From contig NZ_JH806634.1 in the NCBI RefSeq assembly GCF_000295095.1, positions 121,285-185,284 on the forward strand: DNA of 64,000 bases, in the 5' to 3' direction. Positions 51,377-61,061 of the stretch are shown in pieces. The DNA comes from Actinomyces timonensis DSM 23838 (GTDB lineage Bacteria; Actinomycetota; Actinomycetes; Actinomycetales; Actinomycetaceae). Both the position numbers and the translations under genes were made by a program. Below the pieces are notes generated by a model. The model saw only the letters and a program-made list of their open reading frames with translations. It had not been told where the DNA came from and searched no databases. Within the stretch, counting starts at the first letter, position 1. Every line of letters starts with the position of its first letter.

Positions 51377-52294
51377 ATGCTTCTGGCGTACATCGATGAG
51401 ACTGGCGAGCCTGGCGCCTACGTCTCTCCTCATCATGATCGGTACAAGACGAGCCCAGCCTTCGGCTATGCCGGATTCGTTATTCCGGAGACCTCAGTGT
51501 GGGACTTCGCTTCGAGTTTCCAGCGCAAGAAGAGGGAAGTCTTCGCCTCGGAGGTCGAGGGCGTCGAGAATCCGGGTCGATGGGAGCGCAAGGGCGCGAG
51601 TATCTTCCGCCAGAAGACGTTGCTGAGCCATCCGCAACAGTTCCGCGTCTTCTCTGGGCTCGTCAAAGAGCTTCGCAGGAGAGACGGGAGTCTGTTCTAT
51701 TACGCTGATGAGAAGCCTTTGGGTACTCCGAAGCAGACGCTCTTGGATCCCGAGGAGAGAGAAGCCAACGCGATGAGGGAGGCTCTCAATCGCCTCGCTA
51801 GATACGCCGATCACCGTGGCGAGAACATTCTTGTGATGATCGATCAGATCAACGAGAAGACGCGAGTCGAGCGTGTCGCCCGCATGTATGGCCATGTCTT
51901 CAATCGTGTGAAGGATTATCCGGAGATACGAAGGCTGGTTGAGCCGCCGATGCACATTGATTCCAAGCTGAGCGCATCCGTTCAATTCGCCGACTGGGTT
52001 GCCGCATGGGTGACTCGGGCGATCGACTACCAGCTTGTGCGGGACTCGAGGCATCGATGGGTGGTCGATGCCGAACCGCTCAATGATCTCAAAGGGGTGT
52101 TCACTTACGAATCAAAGCTGCATCTCCATGAGCGCACTGTCGAGGATATTAACAACTCGGAGATACTTGCCCGTTTCCGACCGATCTATCCTGTTCCTCA
52201 CGGGCATCTCATTGGTGCCAGTGTCGACCCCGATGTCGCAAGGAAGATGAGAGGAATCGCGGAGGCCTCTCGGCGTCGACGGCGACAAGAATGA
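51377..52294 (+). CDS. DUF3800 protein (putative RNase-H-like nuclease)
   Basis: Encodes 305 residues. Acidic motifs typical of DUF3800 are YIDETG at the start, FYYADEKP, ILVMIDQIN and the SVQFADWVAAWVT helix. The fold is thought to be RNase-H-like. Base composition is lower in G+C than the flanking men and arc genes, which suggests acquisition. DUF3800 genes often sit next to structured RNA and behave like defence or toxin-antitoxin genes; no such role has been shown here. It is flanked by arcA and a beta-propeller gene. Confidence 0.8.
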   Translation: MLLAYIDETGEPGAYVSPHHDRYKTSPAFGYAGFVIPETSVWDFASSFQRKKREVFASEVEGVENPGRWERKGASIFRQKTLLSHPQQFRVFSGLVKELRRRDGSLFYYADEKPLGTPKQTLLDPEEREANAMREALNRLARYADHRGENILVMIDQINEKTRVERVARMYGHVFNRVKDYPEIRRLVEPPMHIDSKLSASVQFADWVAAWVTRAIDYQLVRDSRHRWVVDAEPLNDLKGVFTYESKLHLHERTVEDINNSEILARFRPIYPVPHGHLIGASVDPDVARKMRGIAEASRRRRRQE

Positions 52295-52316
52295 GGTGGA
52301 GCGCTCCGCCCGGGGG

Positions 52317-53675
52317 TCAGGCGGCGGGCTTGGGCCGGTAGGCCGTCAGCTTCCCCGTGTTGTCGTAGCCGATCAGCAGGTCGCCGTCATGGAAGTACCT
52401 CCACGAATCGATGTCCCCGATCAGGATCGCGCCCGATTCCCCGCTCGAGCCGGGGTCGACGAGGCGCAGATAAAGGTTGTGATCGCGCACCTCGCGGACC
52501 TCGGCAAGAGGCCCGAACCCGCTGAGTCCGATGTAATTGATCGTCGCCGGTGTGCAGTCTTTGTCGCTTTTGCTGCCGGCCTTGCGGACAACGGAGTTGA
52601 CATCAGCCAGCGAGAGAGTGGAGCCTCCGTGCTCGAGTTTGTTGAGGCAATCCGCGCCCGTCAGCGAGATCGACATCGTCGACGGCGCCCAGGAGGTGTC
52701 GGCGTTCTCGATCCAGGCGCGCGCCTGGGCGACGCTCACTTGCGTGGGCGAGTACGGGAATGTGGCGTAGTTCTTGGAAAGGCTCTGGGAGATATCGCCC
52801 AATGACGAGCCATCAGAGGAGTAAAGGGTGATCCGCGTGCTCCCGGAGCTCTTGTCCGTCGAGGTGACCAGCCAGCCATCAGACAGGTTCACCCAGGTGT
52901 CATCCGATGTGATCGAGCCCATGGACTGGGCTGATCCATCATCAAGGTCCAATGCGAGCAGCTCCCCATCACTCGCCCCGTTCCCGGGTTTGATCCCACT
53001 CGTCACCGCGGCGTACCTGCCGCCGGACGAGAAACCCAGCCTCACGCGGAGATCAGTGTTCGTCGAGTCGATCGTCGTCCTCCAGCGCTCGTCGTAGCGG
53101 GAGGTCCACAGAGCGCAGTCATGGCCCTCGCAGGCCACGGCGGCGCTCGGCGAGACACTGACCACCGCGTCCGCCGACCACGGGGCGCGAACGCGCTCCT
53201 GGGTGTCGATGTCGATGAGCTGGTCTCGGTCGATCACCCAGTTCTTCCACACCCCGATGCTGCTCAGGGCGTGGTCCAGGGTCTGCTCCCAGACGGCCTC
53301 GACGCCGTCGCCGGTCTGCCGCAGCACCGTGATGACAGTGGAGTCACTCTGGACGACGATGCGGACGAACTTGTCGCCCGCTGGCCGGACCTCGGTCCGC
53401 TCGCCTTTGCCGGGAGCGTCGTAGGTCCATGCCTGCTCGGCGCCGTTGAGCCAGTTCGTGCTCCAAGGGCTGATCGCGCGCAGGGTGAGATCCTCCGGCG
53501 CCTGAGGGGATGACGCGCCCAGCAGCGCGTACGCCGACGCCCCGCCCGCCAGGAGCAGGCTGACGGCCAGGACGATCGACATGAGCGCGCGCCTCCTGGC
53601 GTGGGCGCTCCCGGGCGGAGCCCCGGCGGCGGACCGCCGCTGAGGATCTGGGGAAGGGGACGGATCTGCGGCCAT
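52317..53675 (-). CDS. Single-pass membrane beta-propeller-like protein
   Basis: Encodes 452 residues. A basic N-terminus precedes one membrane helix (ALMSIVLAVSLLLAGGASAYALL, about 30-52), then a large extracytoplasmic region with repeated four-strand motifs (VWEQTLDHALSSIGVWKN, LLALDLDDGSAQSMGSITSDDTW, ILIGDIDSWRYFHDGDLLIGYD) like PQQ/WD-type propellers. There are two Cys pairs (CEGHDC, CLNK and DKDC). The function is unknown. CATCCT lies 7 nt before ATG 53675. Confidence 0.65.
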   Translation of the reverse strand: MAADPSPSPDPQRRSAAGAPPGSAHARRRALMSIVLAVSLLLAGGASAYALLGASSPQAPEDLTLRAISPWSTNWLNGAEQAWTYDAPGKGERTEVRPAGDKFVRIVVQSDSTVITVLRQTGDGVEAVWEQTLDHALSSIGVWKNWVIDRDQLIDIDTQERVRAPWSADAVVSVSPSAAVACEGHDCALWTSRYDERWRTTIDSTNTDLRVRLGFSSGGRYAAVTSGIKPGNGASDGELLALDLDDGSAQSMGSITSDDTWVNLSDGWLVTSTDKSSGSTRITLYSSDGSSLGDISQSLSKNYATFPYSPTQVSVAQARAWIENADTSWAPSTMSISLTGADCLNKLEHGGSTLSLADVNSVVRKAGSKSDKDCTPATINYIGLSGFGPLAEVREVRDHNLYLRLVDPGSSGESGAILIGDIDSWRYFHDGDLLIGYDNTGKLTAYRPKPAA

Positions 53676-53833
53676 GACACCGAGGATGCCACGGATCTCG
53701 GCCGCGGGGCATGGGCCGGTCGACCCGCCAGCGCCCGTCTCCGCCCCTGATGCGCAACACCTCGGGGCTCACCATGACCTGCGGCTCTGCGCGACCATTG
53801 CGACGGCGAGCCATGGATACGCCGACCTCTGGC

Positions 53834-53839
53834 TATCCT
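53834..53839 (+). promoter_or_regulatory. -10 box TATCCT for leaderless menC
   Basis: TATCCT ends 6 nt before GTG 53846; it decides the start, because the upstream frame also remains open. Confidence 0.6.
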
Positions 53840-53845
53840 GGGGGC

Positions 53846-54961
53846 GTGACTCCCATTTCCCATGCGCGGATCCGCGGAGAGCTCGACCTGGGGGCTCTCC
53901 GGGAGAAGGACCGCACCGGCCTCCTGGCTGATATTGACAGGATTGTCGTCTGGGATATCGCCCTGACCAGCCGCTTCCGCGGTTTGACACGCCGCGACGG
54001 TATCCTCCTCCACGGCCCCGCGGGCTGGGGTGAAGTCGCCCCCTTCTGGGACTACGACGCCGACGTCTCCGCGCCGTGGCTCGCCGCGGCCCTCGAGACG
54101 GCCACCGGCATCGGCCCCGGGGGAGCCCCCGCGCCGCAGCACCCCGTCGTGCGGGCCCACATCCCTGTCAACGTGACCATCCCCGAGGTGGGGGAGCAGC
54201 AGGCCCGCGAGATGGTGGTCTCCTCGGGCTGCCGCACGGCCAAGGTCAAGGTCGCGGGGCGGCGCGATTCCATGCGCAAGGACATCAAGCGGCTGGAGGC
54301 CGTCCGGGACGCCCTCGGCCCCGAGGGGCGCGTCCGCATCGACGCCAATGGGTGCTGGGACCTCGACGCCGCCGCGCGCCACATCCCCATCCTCGACCGC
54401 GCCGCGGGCGGCCTGGAGTACGTGGAGCAGCCCTGCTCCGATGTCCACGACCTCGCCGCGCTGCGCAAGCGCCTCAGTGTGCCGATCGCGGCGGACGAGT
54501 CCATCCGCCTGTCGGACGACCCCCTCGCCGTCACCCGCCTGCGGGCGGCGGACCTGGCGATCCTCAAGGCCGCCCCCCTGGGAGGGGTGACCCGCGCCCT
54601 CGCGATGGCCGAGCGGCTCGGGCTTCCCACCGTCGTCTCCTCCTCCCTGGACACCACCATCGGCCTGTCCGAAGGGGCCCGCCTCGCGGCAGCGCTGCCG
54701 GTGCTCGGGCGCGCCTGCGGGCTGGGCACGATCCGACTGCTCGCGCGCGACGTCGCCGTGCCCTCGGCCGTCCCCGTCAACGGCTCCCTCGCGGTGCGCA
54801 AGCCCCACCTGTCCAAGGCGATCCTCGGCGCAGTGCTCGCCGGCGAGGAGACCGTCTCCCGGTGGCAGCCCCGATTCACCCATATGCTCGGGGCGCTGGC
54901 CGCCCGACGGGAGCGGGAGGCGCGCGACGCCTCGAGCGCCGTCGGAGGCCTGCCGATCTGA
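53846..54961 (+). CDS. menC: o-Succinylbenzoate synthase
   Basis: Encodes 371 residues of the enolase superfamily. The catalytic K-x-K is K133/K135 in TAKVKVAG; metal ligands are D167 (RIDANGCW), E194 (YVEQPC) and D217 (AADESIR); the opposite-face Lys is K241 (ILKAAPLGG). MenC dehydrates SHCHC to o-succinylbenzoate. GTG 53846 is preferred to longer frames (to 53711) because it has TATCCT 6 nt upstream and the protein starts ISHARIRGEL-like as in homologues. menD follows 35 nt later. Confidence 0.95.
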   Translation: MTPISHARIRGELDLGALREKDRTGLLADIDRIVVWDIALTSRFRGLTRRDGILLHGPAGWGEVAPFWDYDADVSAPWLAAALETATGIGPGGAPAPQHPVVRAHIPVNVTIPEVGEQQAREMVVSSGCRTAKVKVAGRRDSMRKDIKRLEAVRDALGPEGRVRIDANGCWDLDAAARHIPILDRAAGGLEYVEQPCSDVHDLAALRKRLSVPIAADESIRLSDDPLAVTRLRAADLAILKAAPLGGVTRALAMAERLGLPTVVSSSLDTTIGLSEGARLAAALPVLGRACGLGTIRLLARDVAVPSAVPVNGSLAVRKPHLSKAILGAVLAGEETVSRWQPRFTHMLGALAARREREARDASSAVGGLPI

Positions 54962-54996
54962 TCCGCGCCACCCGCGCCCGTAACGAACGAGGACTG

Positions 54997-56817
54997 ATGC
55001 AGCCCCCCTCACTGACCGCTGCCGCTGCCATCGTGGAGGCCCTCGTGGCCGCGGGCGTGAACTGGGTGGTTCTCAGCCCCGGATCGCGATCCGCCCCCAT
55101 GGCCTACGCCCTGGCCGAGGCCGAGGACGCCGGGCTCCTGGGGCTGCGGGTCGTGCTGGACGAGCGCAGCGCGGGCTTCACCGCCCTGGGCATGAGCCGC
55201 GCGGCGCTCCTGGCCGGCCAGCGCGCCCCCGCCGCCGTCGTCACCACCTCGGGCACCGCCGTGGCGAACCTCCACCCGGCGCTCGCCGAGGCCGACGCCG
55301 CTGGCATCCCCCTCCTCGTCGTCTCCACCGACCGCCCCCACGAGCTCGTGGGCACCGGCGCGAACCAGACCACCGAGCAGGCGGGCATCTTCGCCCTCGC
55401 CCCGCGCGCGACCGCCGACATCCCCGCGGATCTCACCGCCCCCGCCGGTCTGGGGGAGGAGGCCGGGCGGGCCTCCATCGCCGGGCAGGTGCGCAGGGCC
55501 GTGCTCGCCGCCGCCGGGACACTGACCCGGGACCCGGGCCCCGCCCATATCAACGCCCGATTCCGCCCGCCGCTCGCGCCAGTGGACGGGCCGATCCTGG
55601 GCGACTCGCCGGGGCAGGGCGCGAGCGCCCCGAGCGCCCTGATGTCCCCGAGCGCCCAAGGCTTCCAGGGCGCCTGGGGCGCCTGGGGCGTGCCCGACGA
55701 CGCCGAGGCCCAGGTCCCCGCGCCACGGATCATCTGGGAGGCTCCCGCCCCGCCCTCAGGCGCCGCGGATGAGCCGGGCCGGGCCCGCGGGCTCGTCGTC
55801 GCGGGCGACTGCCCGGACCCGGCCCTCGGCGACATCGCCGCGAGGGTGGCTGAGCGCCTCGGATGGCCCCTCCTGGCCGAGCCGACCTCCGGGGCCCGCC
55901 ACGGAGCCACCGCCCAGCCCCGCTATGCCGAACTGCTCGCCACCAGCGCGGGGCGGGACCTCGCGGCGCGGGCGAGCCACATTCTCGTCGCCGGCCACCC
56001 CAGCCTCAGCAGGCCCATCAGCGCCCTCCTGGCGCGCGAGGACGCGCGGATCAGCGTCCTGGCCGATCGGGCCAGGATCACCGACGTCGCCGGGACCGCC
56101 GGGCGCGTCATCGCCGTCGATCCCGCCCCCACGACCACTGGCCGCGCCGACCAGGCGGAGCGGATCGCGGGCCTCCTCGGGGCCGCGGTGCCGTCCTGGG
56201 GCGCCGAGTGGAGGAGCGCCGTCGCCGCCCTCGAACCACCCTCGGTGGCAGGGAGCGATGCCGCCCTCGACGCTGACGACGCCGCCGTCGCCGTCTGGGA
56301 GTCCTGCGCCCCCACTGGCCAGGATGGCGAGGCGCCCCTGCTCGTCGTCGGCTCGTCCATGACGATCCGACGACTCGACCGGCTGGCGCCCGGGGGCGCG
56401 CCCGCGCCCGCCGCCGTCGCCAATCGGGGCCTGGCCGGGATCGACGGGACGATCGCCACCGCCACCGGGCTCGCGCTCGCCTCCGGGCGGCCGGTGCGAG
56501 CGATCATGGGGGACCTGGCCTTCATCCACGACGCCATGTCGCTCGGGCGCGGCCGGCTTGAGCGCGAGCCCGACCTCCAGGTCATCGTCCTCGACGACGC
56601 CGGCGGGGCCATCTTCAACGGCCTGGAGTACGCGCGCGTGCCGGGGGCTGGGAGATTCCGCCGCCTGTTCTCCACCCCGCAGCACGCGGATGTGGCCAAT
56701 ATCGCGCGGGGGATGGGCATCGAAGCGGTCGACGCCCCTGATCGGGACACCCTCCTGCGCCTCCTCGCCCAGCCCGTGCGCGGAACGAGCGTGGTCAGGG
56801 TCCCCTTACTCTCCTGA
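54997..56817 (+). CDS. menD: SEPHCHC synthase (menaquinone pathway)
   Basis: Encodes 606 residues of thiamine-diphosphate enzyme. Motifs: VLSPGSRSAPMAYAL, LDERSAGFTALGMSRAA, TSGTAVANLHPALAEADAAGIPLLVVSTDRP, NRGLAGIDGTIATATGLAL and VLDDAGGAIFNGLEYARV. It condenses isochorismate and 2-oxoglutarate. A low-complexity insertion near residue 210-235 (GAWGAWG repeats) is unusual. GAGG lies before ATG 54997. It forms an operon with menC. Confidence 0.95.
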   Translation: MQPPSLTAAAAIVEALVAAGVNWVVLSPGSRSAPMAYALAEAEDAGLLGLRVVLDERSAGFTALGMSRAALLAGQRAPAAVVTTSGTAVANLHPALAEADAAGIPLLVVSTDRPHELVGTGANQTTEQAGIFALAPRATADIPADLTAPAGLGEEAGRASIAGQVRRAVLAAAGTLTRDPGPAHINARFRPPLAPVDGPILGDSPGQGASAPSALMSPSAQGFQGAWGAWGVPDDAEAQVPAPRIIWEAPAPPSGAADEPGRARGLVVAGDCPDPALGDIAARVAERLGWPLLAEPTSGARHGATAQPRYAELLATSAGRDLAARASHILVAGHPSLSRPISALLAREDARISVLADRARITDVAGTAGRVIAVDPAPTTTGRADQAERIAGLLGAAVPSWGAEWRSAVAALEPPSVAGSDAALDADDAAVAVWESCAPTGQDGEAPLLVVGSSMTIRRLDRLAPGGAPAPAAVANRGLAGIDGTIATATGLALASGRPVRAIMGDLAFIHDAMSLGRGRLEREPDLQVIVLDDAGGAIFNGLEYARVPGAGRFRRLFSTPQHADVANIARGMGIEAVDAPDRDTLLRLLAQPVRGTSVVRVPLLS

Positions 56818-56900
56818 GGGCGGCGCTGGGGCGAGGAGCCGGGCGAGTGGACGCCCGAGCGACCTGTGCCTCGCTCACTGGTCGACCTGGCGCGATGCCA

Positions 56901-56906
56901 TATGAT
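56901..56906 (+). promoter_or_regulatory. -10 box TATGAT for the htrA leader
   Basis: TATGAT gives a leader of about 150 nt before ATG 57066. The leader contains GGGGC-GA-GCCCC close to the ribosome site. Confidence 0.45.
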
Positions 56907-57065
56907 GCGACGGCTCGCTAGTCGGTGGTCGCCTGCCCCGTCCACGGCCCCGCACGAGGATCCCCTCGCACAGGCTGGTCACAGGTAGCGAGAAGGGACG
57001 GCACGGCCTTGTTGGCTTGTCTGGCTTCCGCACAGGATGAAGGGGCGAGCCCCGAGGAGGAGAAC

Positions 57066-58544
57066 ATGAGCACCTACGACGAGTCGAACGGCCAGCCCAT
57101 CGGCCAGGACGGCGCCACGGGCCCGACCGCGCCGACGGCGCCGACCGAGACCTACGCCTCCGCTCCCGCCGCCCCCGCTGGCTACAACTTCGATCACGGC
57201 GCCCAGGCCGGTCCCTACGCCCCCACGGACACGTTCGGCGGGCCCGTTGCCACGGGCGGCGCGGGCGGCGTCGACGGGGCCTTCCCCGCGGCCTCCCCGG
57301 CTGCCGCCCCCCCGAAGGAGAAGCGCGGACCCGGCTGGGGCGCCATGATCTCCATGACCGCGGCTGCCGCGCTCCTCGCCTCCGGGGGCACCTTCGCCGC
57401 CGTTCACTACGGCGGTGACGGCGCCTCCCCGTCGCAGGGCTCCGCCTCCGCGCCCACCGCCGTCGCCACGGGCTCCACCACGCAGACCGTCACCTCCCAG
57501 GGCACCACCCCGGACTGGCAGGCCGTCACCGCCGCCGTGTCCAACTCGGTCGTCTCGATCACGGTCCAGGTGGGGGACAGCGGCGCCGTCGGCTCGGGCG
57601 TCGTCTACGACTCGCAGGGGCACATCCTCACCAACCAGCACGTCGTCGCGGGCGCCACGAAGATCATGGTGACCCTCGCCGATGGGCGCATCTACGGCGC
57701 CGACGTCGCGGGCACGGACGCCAGTACGGACCTGGCTGTCATCAAGCTCAAGGACGCCCCGAGCGACCTCACCGTGGCGCAGATCGGCGACTCCGACTCC
57801 GTCGCGACCGGGCAGGGCGTCATGGCGATCGGCAACCCGCTCGGCCTGTCCTCCACGGTGACCACCGGCATCGTCTCCGCGCTCGACCGCCCCGTGGTCA
57901 CCACCCAGGAGAGCACGGACGGCTCCTCCGGGGGCTCCGACCAGCCCCAGCCCCAGCAGACCCCGCAGCAGGGCGGGCTGGGGGGCCTGCTCAACGGTCT
58001 CCTCAACAAGAACCGGAAGCCGAGCACGCAGGTCTACACGAACGCCATTCAGATCGACGCCGCCATCAACCCCGGGAACTCCGGCGGGCCGCTTTTCGAC
58101 GGCAGCGGCAAGGTCATCGGCATCACCAGCTCGATCGCCTCGACGGGCGGCTCCAGCTCCTCGGGCGAGCAGTCCGGGTCCATCGGCATCGGCTTCGCCA
58201 TCCCCGCCAAGCTCGCCCAGAAGGTCGCCGACCAGCTCATCGCCAGCGGCAGCGCCTCGCACGCCTACCTGGGGGTGAGCATCGGCGACGGCGGCGCGGA
58301 GGCCGATGGCACCCTGCGCGCCGGCGCGGAGGTCGGAAGCGTGGAGCAGGGATCGCCCGCCGCCAACGCCGGCCTCAAGCAGGGCGACGTCATCACCGCG
58401 ATCAACGGCAAGACCACCAGCCAGGCGGCGGCGCTCACCGGCTTCGTGCGCCAGTACTCGGCGGGCGACCAGGTCAAGCTCACCGTCATCCGCGACGGCA
58501 AGTCCCAGGAGATCGAGGTCACCCTCGCCGAGAAGACCTCCTGA
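57066..58544 (+). CDS. HtrA/DegP-type serine protease with PDZ domain
   Basis: Encodes 492 residues. After an about 80-residue low-complexity cytosolic part there is one membrane helix (MISMTAAAALLASGGTFAAV, about 95-115), a trypsin-like domain with H192 (LTNQHVVAG), D222 (STDLAVIKL) and S339 (NPGNSGGPLFD), and a C-terminal PDZ domain (about 405-485). It degrades misfolded extracytoplasmic proteins. A long 5' leader from the TATGAT box at 56901-56906 precedes GAGGAGGAG and ATG 57066. Confidence 0.95.
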   Translation: MSTYDESNGQPIGQDGATGPTAPTAPTETYASAPAAPAGYNFDHGAQAGPYAPTDTFGGPVATGGAGGVDGAFPAASPAAAPPKEKRGPGWGAMISMTAAAALLASGGTFAAVHYGGDGASPSQGSASAPTAVATGSTTQTVTSQGTTPDWQAVTAAVSNSVVSITVQVGDSGAVGSGVVYDSQGHILTNQHVVAGATKIMVTLADGRIYGADVAGTDASTDLAVIKLKDAPSDLTVAQIGDSDSVATGQGVMAIGNPLGLSSTVTTGIVSALDRPVVTTQESTDGSSGGSDQPQPQQTPQQGGLGGLLNGLLNKNRKPSTQVYTNAIQIDAAINPGNSGGPLFDGSGKVIGITSSIASTGGSSSSGEQSGSIGIGFAIPAKLAQKVADQLIASGSASHAYLGVSIGDGGAEADGTLRAGAEVGSVEQGSPAANAGLKQGDVITAINGKTTSQAAALTGFVRQYSAGDQVKLTVIRDGKSQEIEVTLAEKTS

Positions 58545-58554
58545 CCCCTCCGCC

Positions 58555-58598
58555 GAGACCGGTCGAAGTTAGGAGGCGGGTTCCCGGACCGGTCTCGA
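58555..58598. terminator. Inverted repeat between convergent htrA and menF
   Basis: CGAGACCGGTC (58555-58565) and its reverse complement GACCGGTCTCG (58588-58598) flank 22 nt. The arms resemble the ends of the dispersed 22-nt repeat (GAGACCGG), so it may be a degenerate sixth copy. Confidence 0.55.
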
Positions 58599-60017
58599 TC
58601 AGGGGAGGGCGCCGAGAGCGCCGAGCATGGGGCGCATCTTCGCCCGGGTCTCGGCGAGCTCGTCGTCGGGATCGGAATCCGGCATGATCCCGCCGCCACC
58701 GAAGACCCTCACAGGCCCGCCGGGGGCGGTGATGCTCCCGCTGCGAAGCGCGATGCACCACTCGCCCTCGCCGTGCCAATCGACCCAGCCCACGGGCCCC
58801 GCGTAGCGCCCGCGGTCCATGCCCTCGACCTCCTCGATGATCCGCCCCGCCGCCTCGCGCGGGGTCCCGCAGACCGCCGCCGTCGGATGCAGGGCTCCCA
58901 CGAGGGACAGGGCGCCGGTGTCCCCGGCCACCACGCCGGTGATATCGCTGGCCAGATGCAGGACATTGGGCAGTTCCAGGAGGAATCGCTCGGGCGCCTC
59001 GACCACCGAGCACAGCGGGGTGAGCGCCTCGATGGCGGAGGCGCGCGCCAGGGCGTGCTCGCGGTTGTTCTTCTCCGAGCCCTCCAGCCACGCCGCCAAC
59101 TCGGCCGTCCGCCGAGGAGTGTCCCCGGGATGGCGCCGGGCCGTCCCCGCCAGCACCCGGCTCGCCAGCCTCCGGCCGGCCAGGCGCAGCAGCATCTCCG
59201 GCGAGGCGCCGACCATCCCGTCGACGGCGAAGGTCCAGCACGACGGATAGGCGCGTCCCAGGCGCCCCAGGATCGTGCCCGCGGGCAGCGGCTGGCCGGG
59301 GGTGACCAGGACGTCCCTGGCCAGGACGACCTTGCGGGCCTCGCCGGCGCGCATCCGCTCGCAGGTGGAGGCCACGGCCGCGCACCAGCTCGCATCATCG
59401 AGGGAGCCGGTCTCCACGAGCGCCCCGCTCCCTCCCGCGCTGCCGATCGCCGCGGGGGCCGGCGACGCCGCCTCCAGCAGCCCGGCGAGGATCGCGCCGT
59501 GATCGGGGTGCTCCACGGCCTCCTCGGCTGACGGCCCCGAGTCGTCAGGGCTCCCGGGGCCGCCGTCCCCGGGGGTGGGGACGGCCGTCGTCATCCACGC
59601 CCCGGCCTCATCGAGGCCCACGATCACCTCGGGCACGAGCAGCACCGAGTGGGCCTCCGAGCGATCCGAGAAGGCGATCGTCCCCAGCGCCACTGGCCCG
59701 GTGCCGGGCCGCACGAGCGGATCGCGCCACCAGGAGGCGTAGACGGTCGCCCGCCAGGCGCGGCGCAGCTCCTCGATGCGGCCGGGACCGCGCGCGCTCA
59801 GGACGAGCGCCCGGCCGAGCCCCACGAGCCCGCGGCCGTGGCGCACCCAGGAGACGACGTCGTCGCGCCCGGTGAGCAGGTCGAGCAGCGGCGTGCCATC
59901 GAGGGCGCCGGGCGGCAGGGCGGTGGTGAGGAAGGACAGGCGCGCGGGGCGCGCGGCCGCCTCGTCCGCGGGCAGGAGCAGCGGCTCGGCGCTCCCGCCC
60001 GGCGCAGCGCCGCTCAC
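58599..60017 (-). CDS. menF: Isochorismate synthase
   Basis: Encodes 472 residues of the chorismate-utilising family. Motifs: [88 protein letters not shown] and [28 protein letters not shown]. It converts chorismate to isochorismate, the first committed menaquinone step. GTG 60017 overlaps the menG stop by 4 nt, so the two are in one operon. MenF has no obvious extra domain. Confidence 0.94.
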   Translation of the reverse strand: MSGAAPGGSAEPLLLPADEAAARPARLSFLTTALPPGALDGTPLLDLLTGRDDVVSWVRHGRGLVGLGRALVLSARGPGRIEELRRAWRATVYASWWRDPLVRPGTGPVALGTIAFSDRSEAHSVLLVPEVIVGLDEAGAWMTTAVPTPGDGGPGSPDDSGPSAEEAVEHPDHGAILAGLLEAASPAPAAIGSAGGSGALVETGSLDDASWCAAVASTCERMRAGEARKVVLARDVLVTPGQPLPAGTILGRLGRAYPSCWTFAVDGMVGASPEMLLRLAGRRLASRVLAGTARRHPGDTPRRTAELAAWLEGSEKNNREHALARASAIEALTPLCSVVEAPERFLLELPNVLHLASDITGVVAGDTGALSLVGALHPTAAVCGTPREAAGRIIEEVEGMDRGRYAGPVGWVDWHGEGEWCIALRSGSITAPGGPVRVFGGGGIMPDSDPDDELAETRAKMRPMLGALGALP

Positions 60018-60712
60018 GGGCGCGGCTTGGTGGCGCGGTGGACGGCGACGATCCCGCCCGACAGGTTCTTGTAGCCCACGCCGCGCCAGCCGGCCTCCTG
60101 CATGAGGGCGGCCAGGGCGCGCTGGTCGGGCCAGGCGAGGATCGACTCGCCCAGGTAGTCGTAGGCCTCGGTGTTCGAGGAGAGCAGACGCGCCATCGCG
60201 GGCAGGGCGGTCCCCAGGTAATAGCGGTAGACGCGGCGCAGCGCGGACCTCTCAGGGGAGGAGAACTCGGCGATGACGATCCGCCCGCCCGGCCGCGTCA
60301 CCCGTGCCATCTCGCGCAGGGCCTTCGAAGTGTCCTGCACGTTGCGCAGCCCGTAGGAGATCGTGACGACGTCGAAGGAGTCGCCCTCGAGGGGCAGGTC
60401 CATCGCGTCGCCCTCGACGAACTCGATGCCCGGGTGGCGGCGCCTCCCCTCGGCGACCATCCCGGGGGAGAAGTCGCAGGCGACGACGTCGGCCCCGTCG
60501 GCCGCGTAGTCGACGGCCGAGGTGCCCGTGCCGGCGGCGAGGTCGAGGACCCGCATCCCGGGAGCGGCGGCGACGGCGGCGCGGGTGACCCTGCGCCACA
60601 TGCGCACCTGCCACAGGCTCATGACGTCATTGGTGAGGTCGTAGCGGTGCGCGACCGCGTCGAACATGCCCGCGACCTCGCGGGGGTCCTTGGAGAGGGA
60701 AGCTCGGCTCAT
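60014..60712 (-). CDS. menG: Demethylmenaquinone methyltransferase
   Basis: Encodes 232 residues, class I methyltransferase. SAM-binding motif I is [16 protein letters not shown], followed by [46 protein letters not shown] and the UbiE/MenG signature near [14 protein letters not shown]. It makes menaquinone from demethylmenaquinone. ATG 60712 is preferred over ATG 60778 because the [28 protein letters not shown] start matches homologues; AATGAT lies 6 nt upstream. It is cotranscribed with menF. Confidence 0.93.
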   Translation of the reverse strand: MSRASLSKDPREVAGMFDAVAHRYDLTNDVMSLWQVRMWRRVTRAAVAAAPGMRVLDLAAGTGTSAVDYAADGADVVACDFSPGMVAEGRRRHPGIEFVEGDAMDLPLEGDSFDVVTISYGLRNVQDTSKALREMARVTRPGGRIVIAEFSSPERSALRRVYRYYLGTALPAMARLLSSNTEAYDYLGESILAWPDQRALAALMQEAGWRGVGYKNLSGGIVAVHRATKPRP

Positions 60713-61061
60713 GGCCCCATCATTCCAGGAACTCGTCGCCGACCTCGCCGCGCTGGCCGGCTCGGGCACTACCGCCATGGGGGACCCAGGTCCTAGGGGG
60801 AGGCGTTATTTAGATACGGTTCCCAGGCGTAAATCACTTGTCTGACAACTTGTCCCCCGTCACAAGGAAGTGCTTGAATCGTTGCGATCGCGCAGGTGGG
60901 GCGCTCGGGGTGGTCAAGGACCGAGACCGAGCTGTCATCTCGGTAGAGTCTTCCCTGGCCCGCCATGCCGGATGGGTCACATGGCCCGCTGCCCGCGCGC
61001 CGACACTGCTGTGGGCTCCCCGCCAGGGCCATGGCATGAGATTCCCGAAGGAGACTGGCCG
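60713..61061. promoter_or_regulatory. Divergent region between menG and menJ
   Basis: This 349-bp gap contains no gene. It has AT-rich promoter-like DNA (GTTATTTAGATACGG, 60805-60819) and an 11-bp palindrome TTGTCTGACAA (60838-60848), with ACTTGTC repeated at 60836 and 60848. These are candidate sites for control of the menJ-nuo operon; no known regulator site was matched. Confidence 0.4.

Noticed and set aside
58555-58598. A sixth full copy of the 22-nt repeat
   Set aside because: Only the GAGACCGG ends match; the middle differs completely, so it is listed as a terminator-like inverted repeat.
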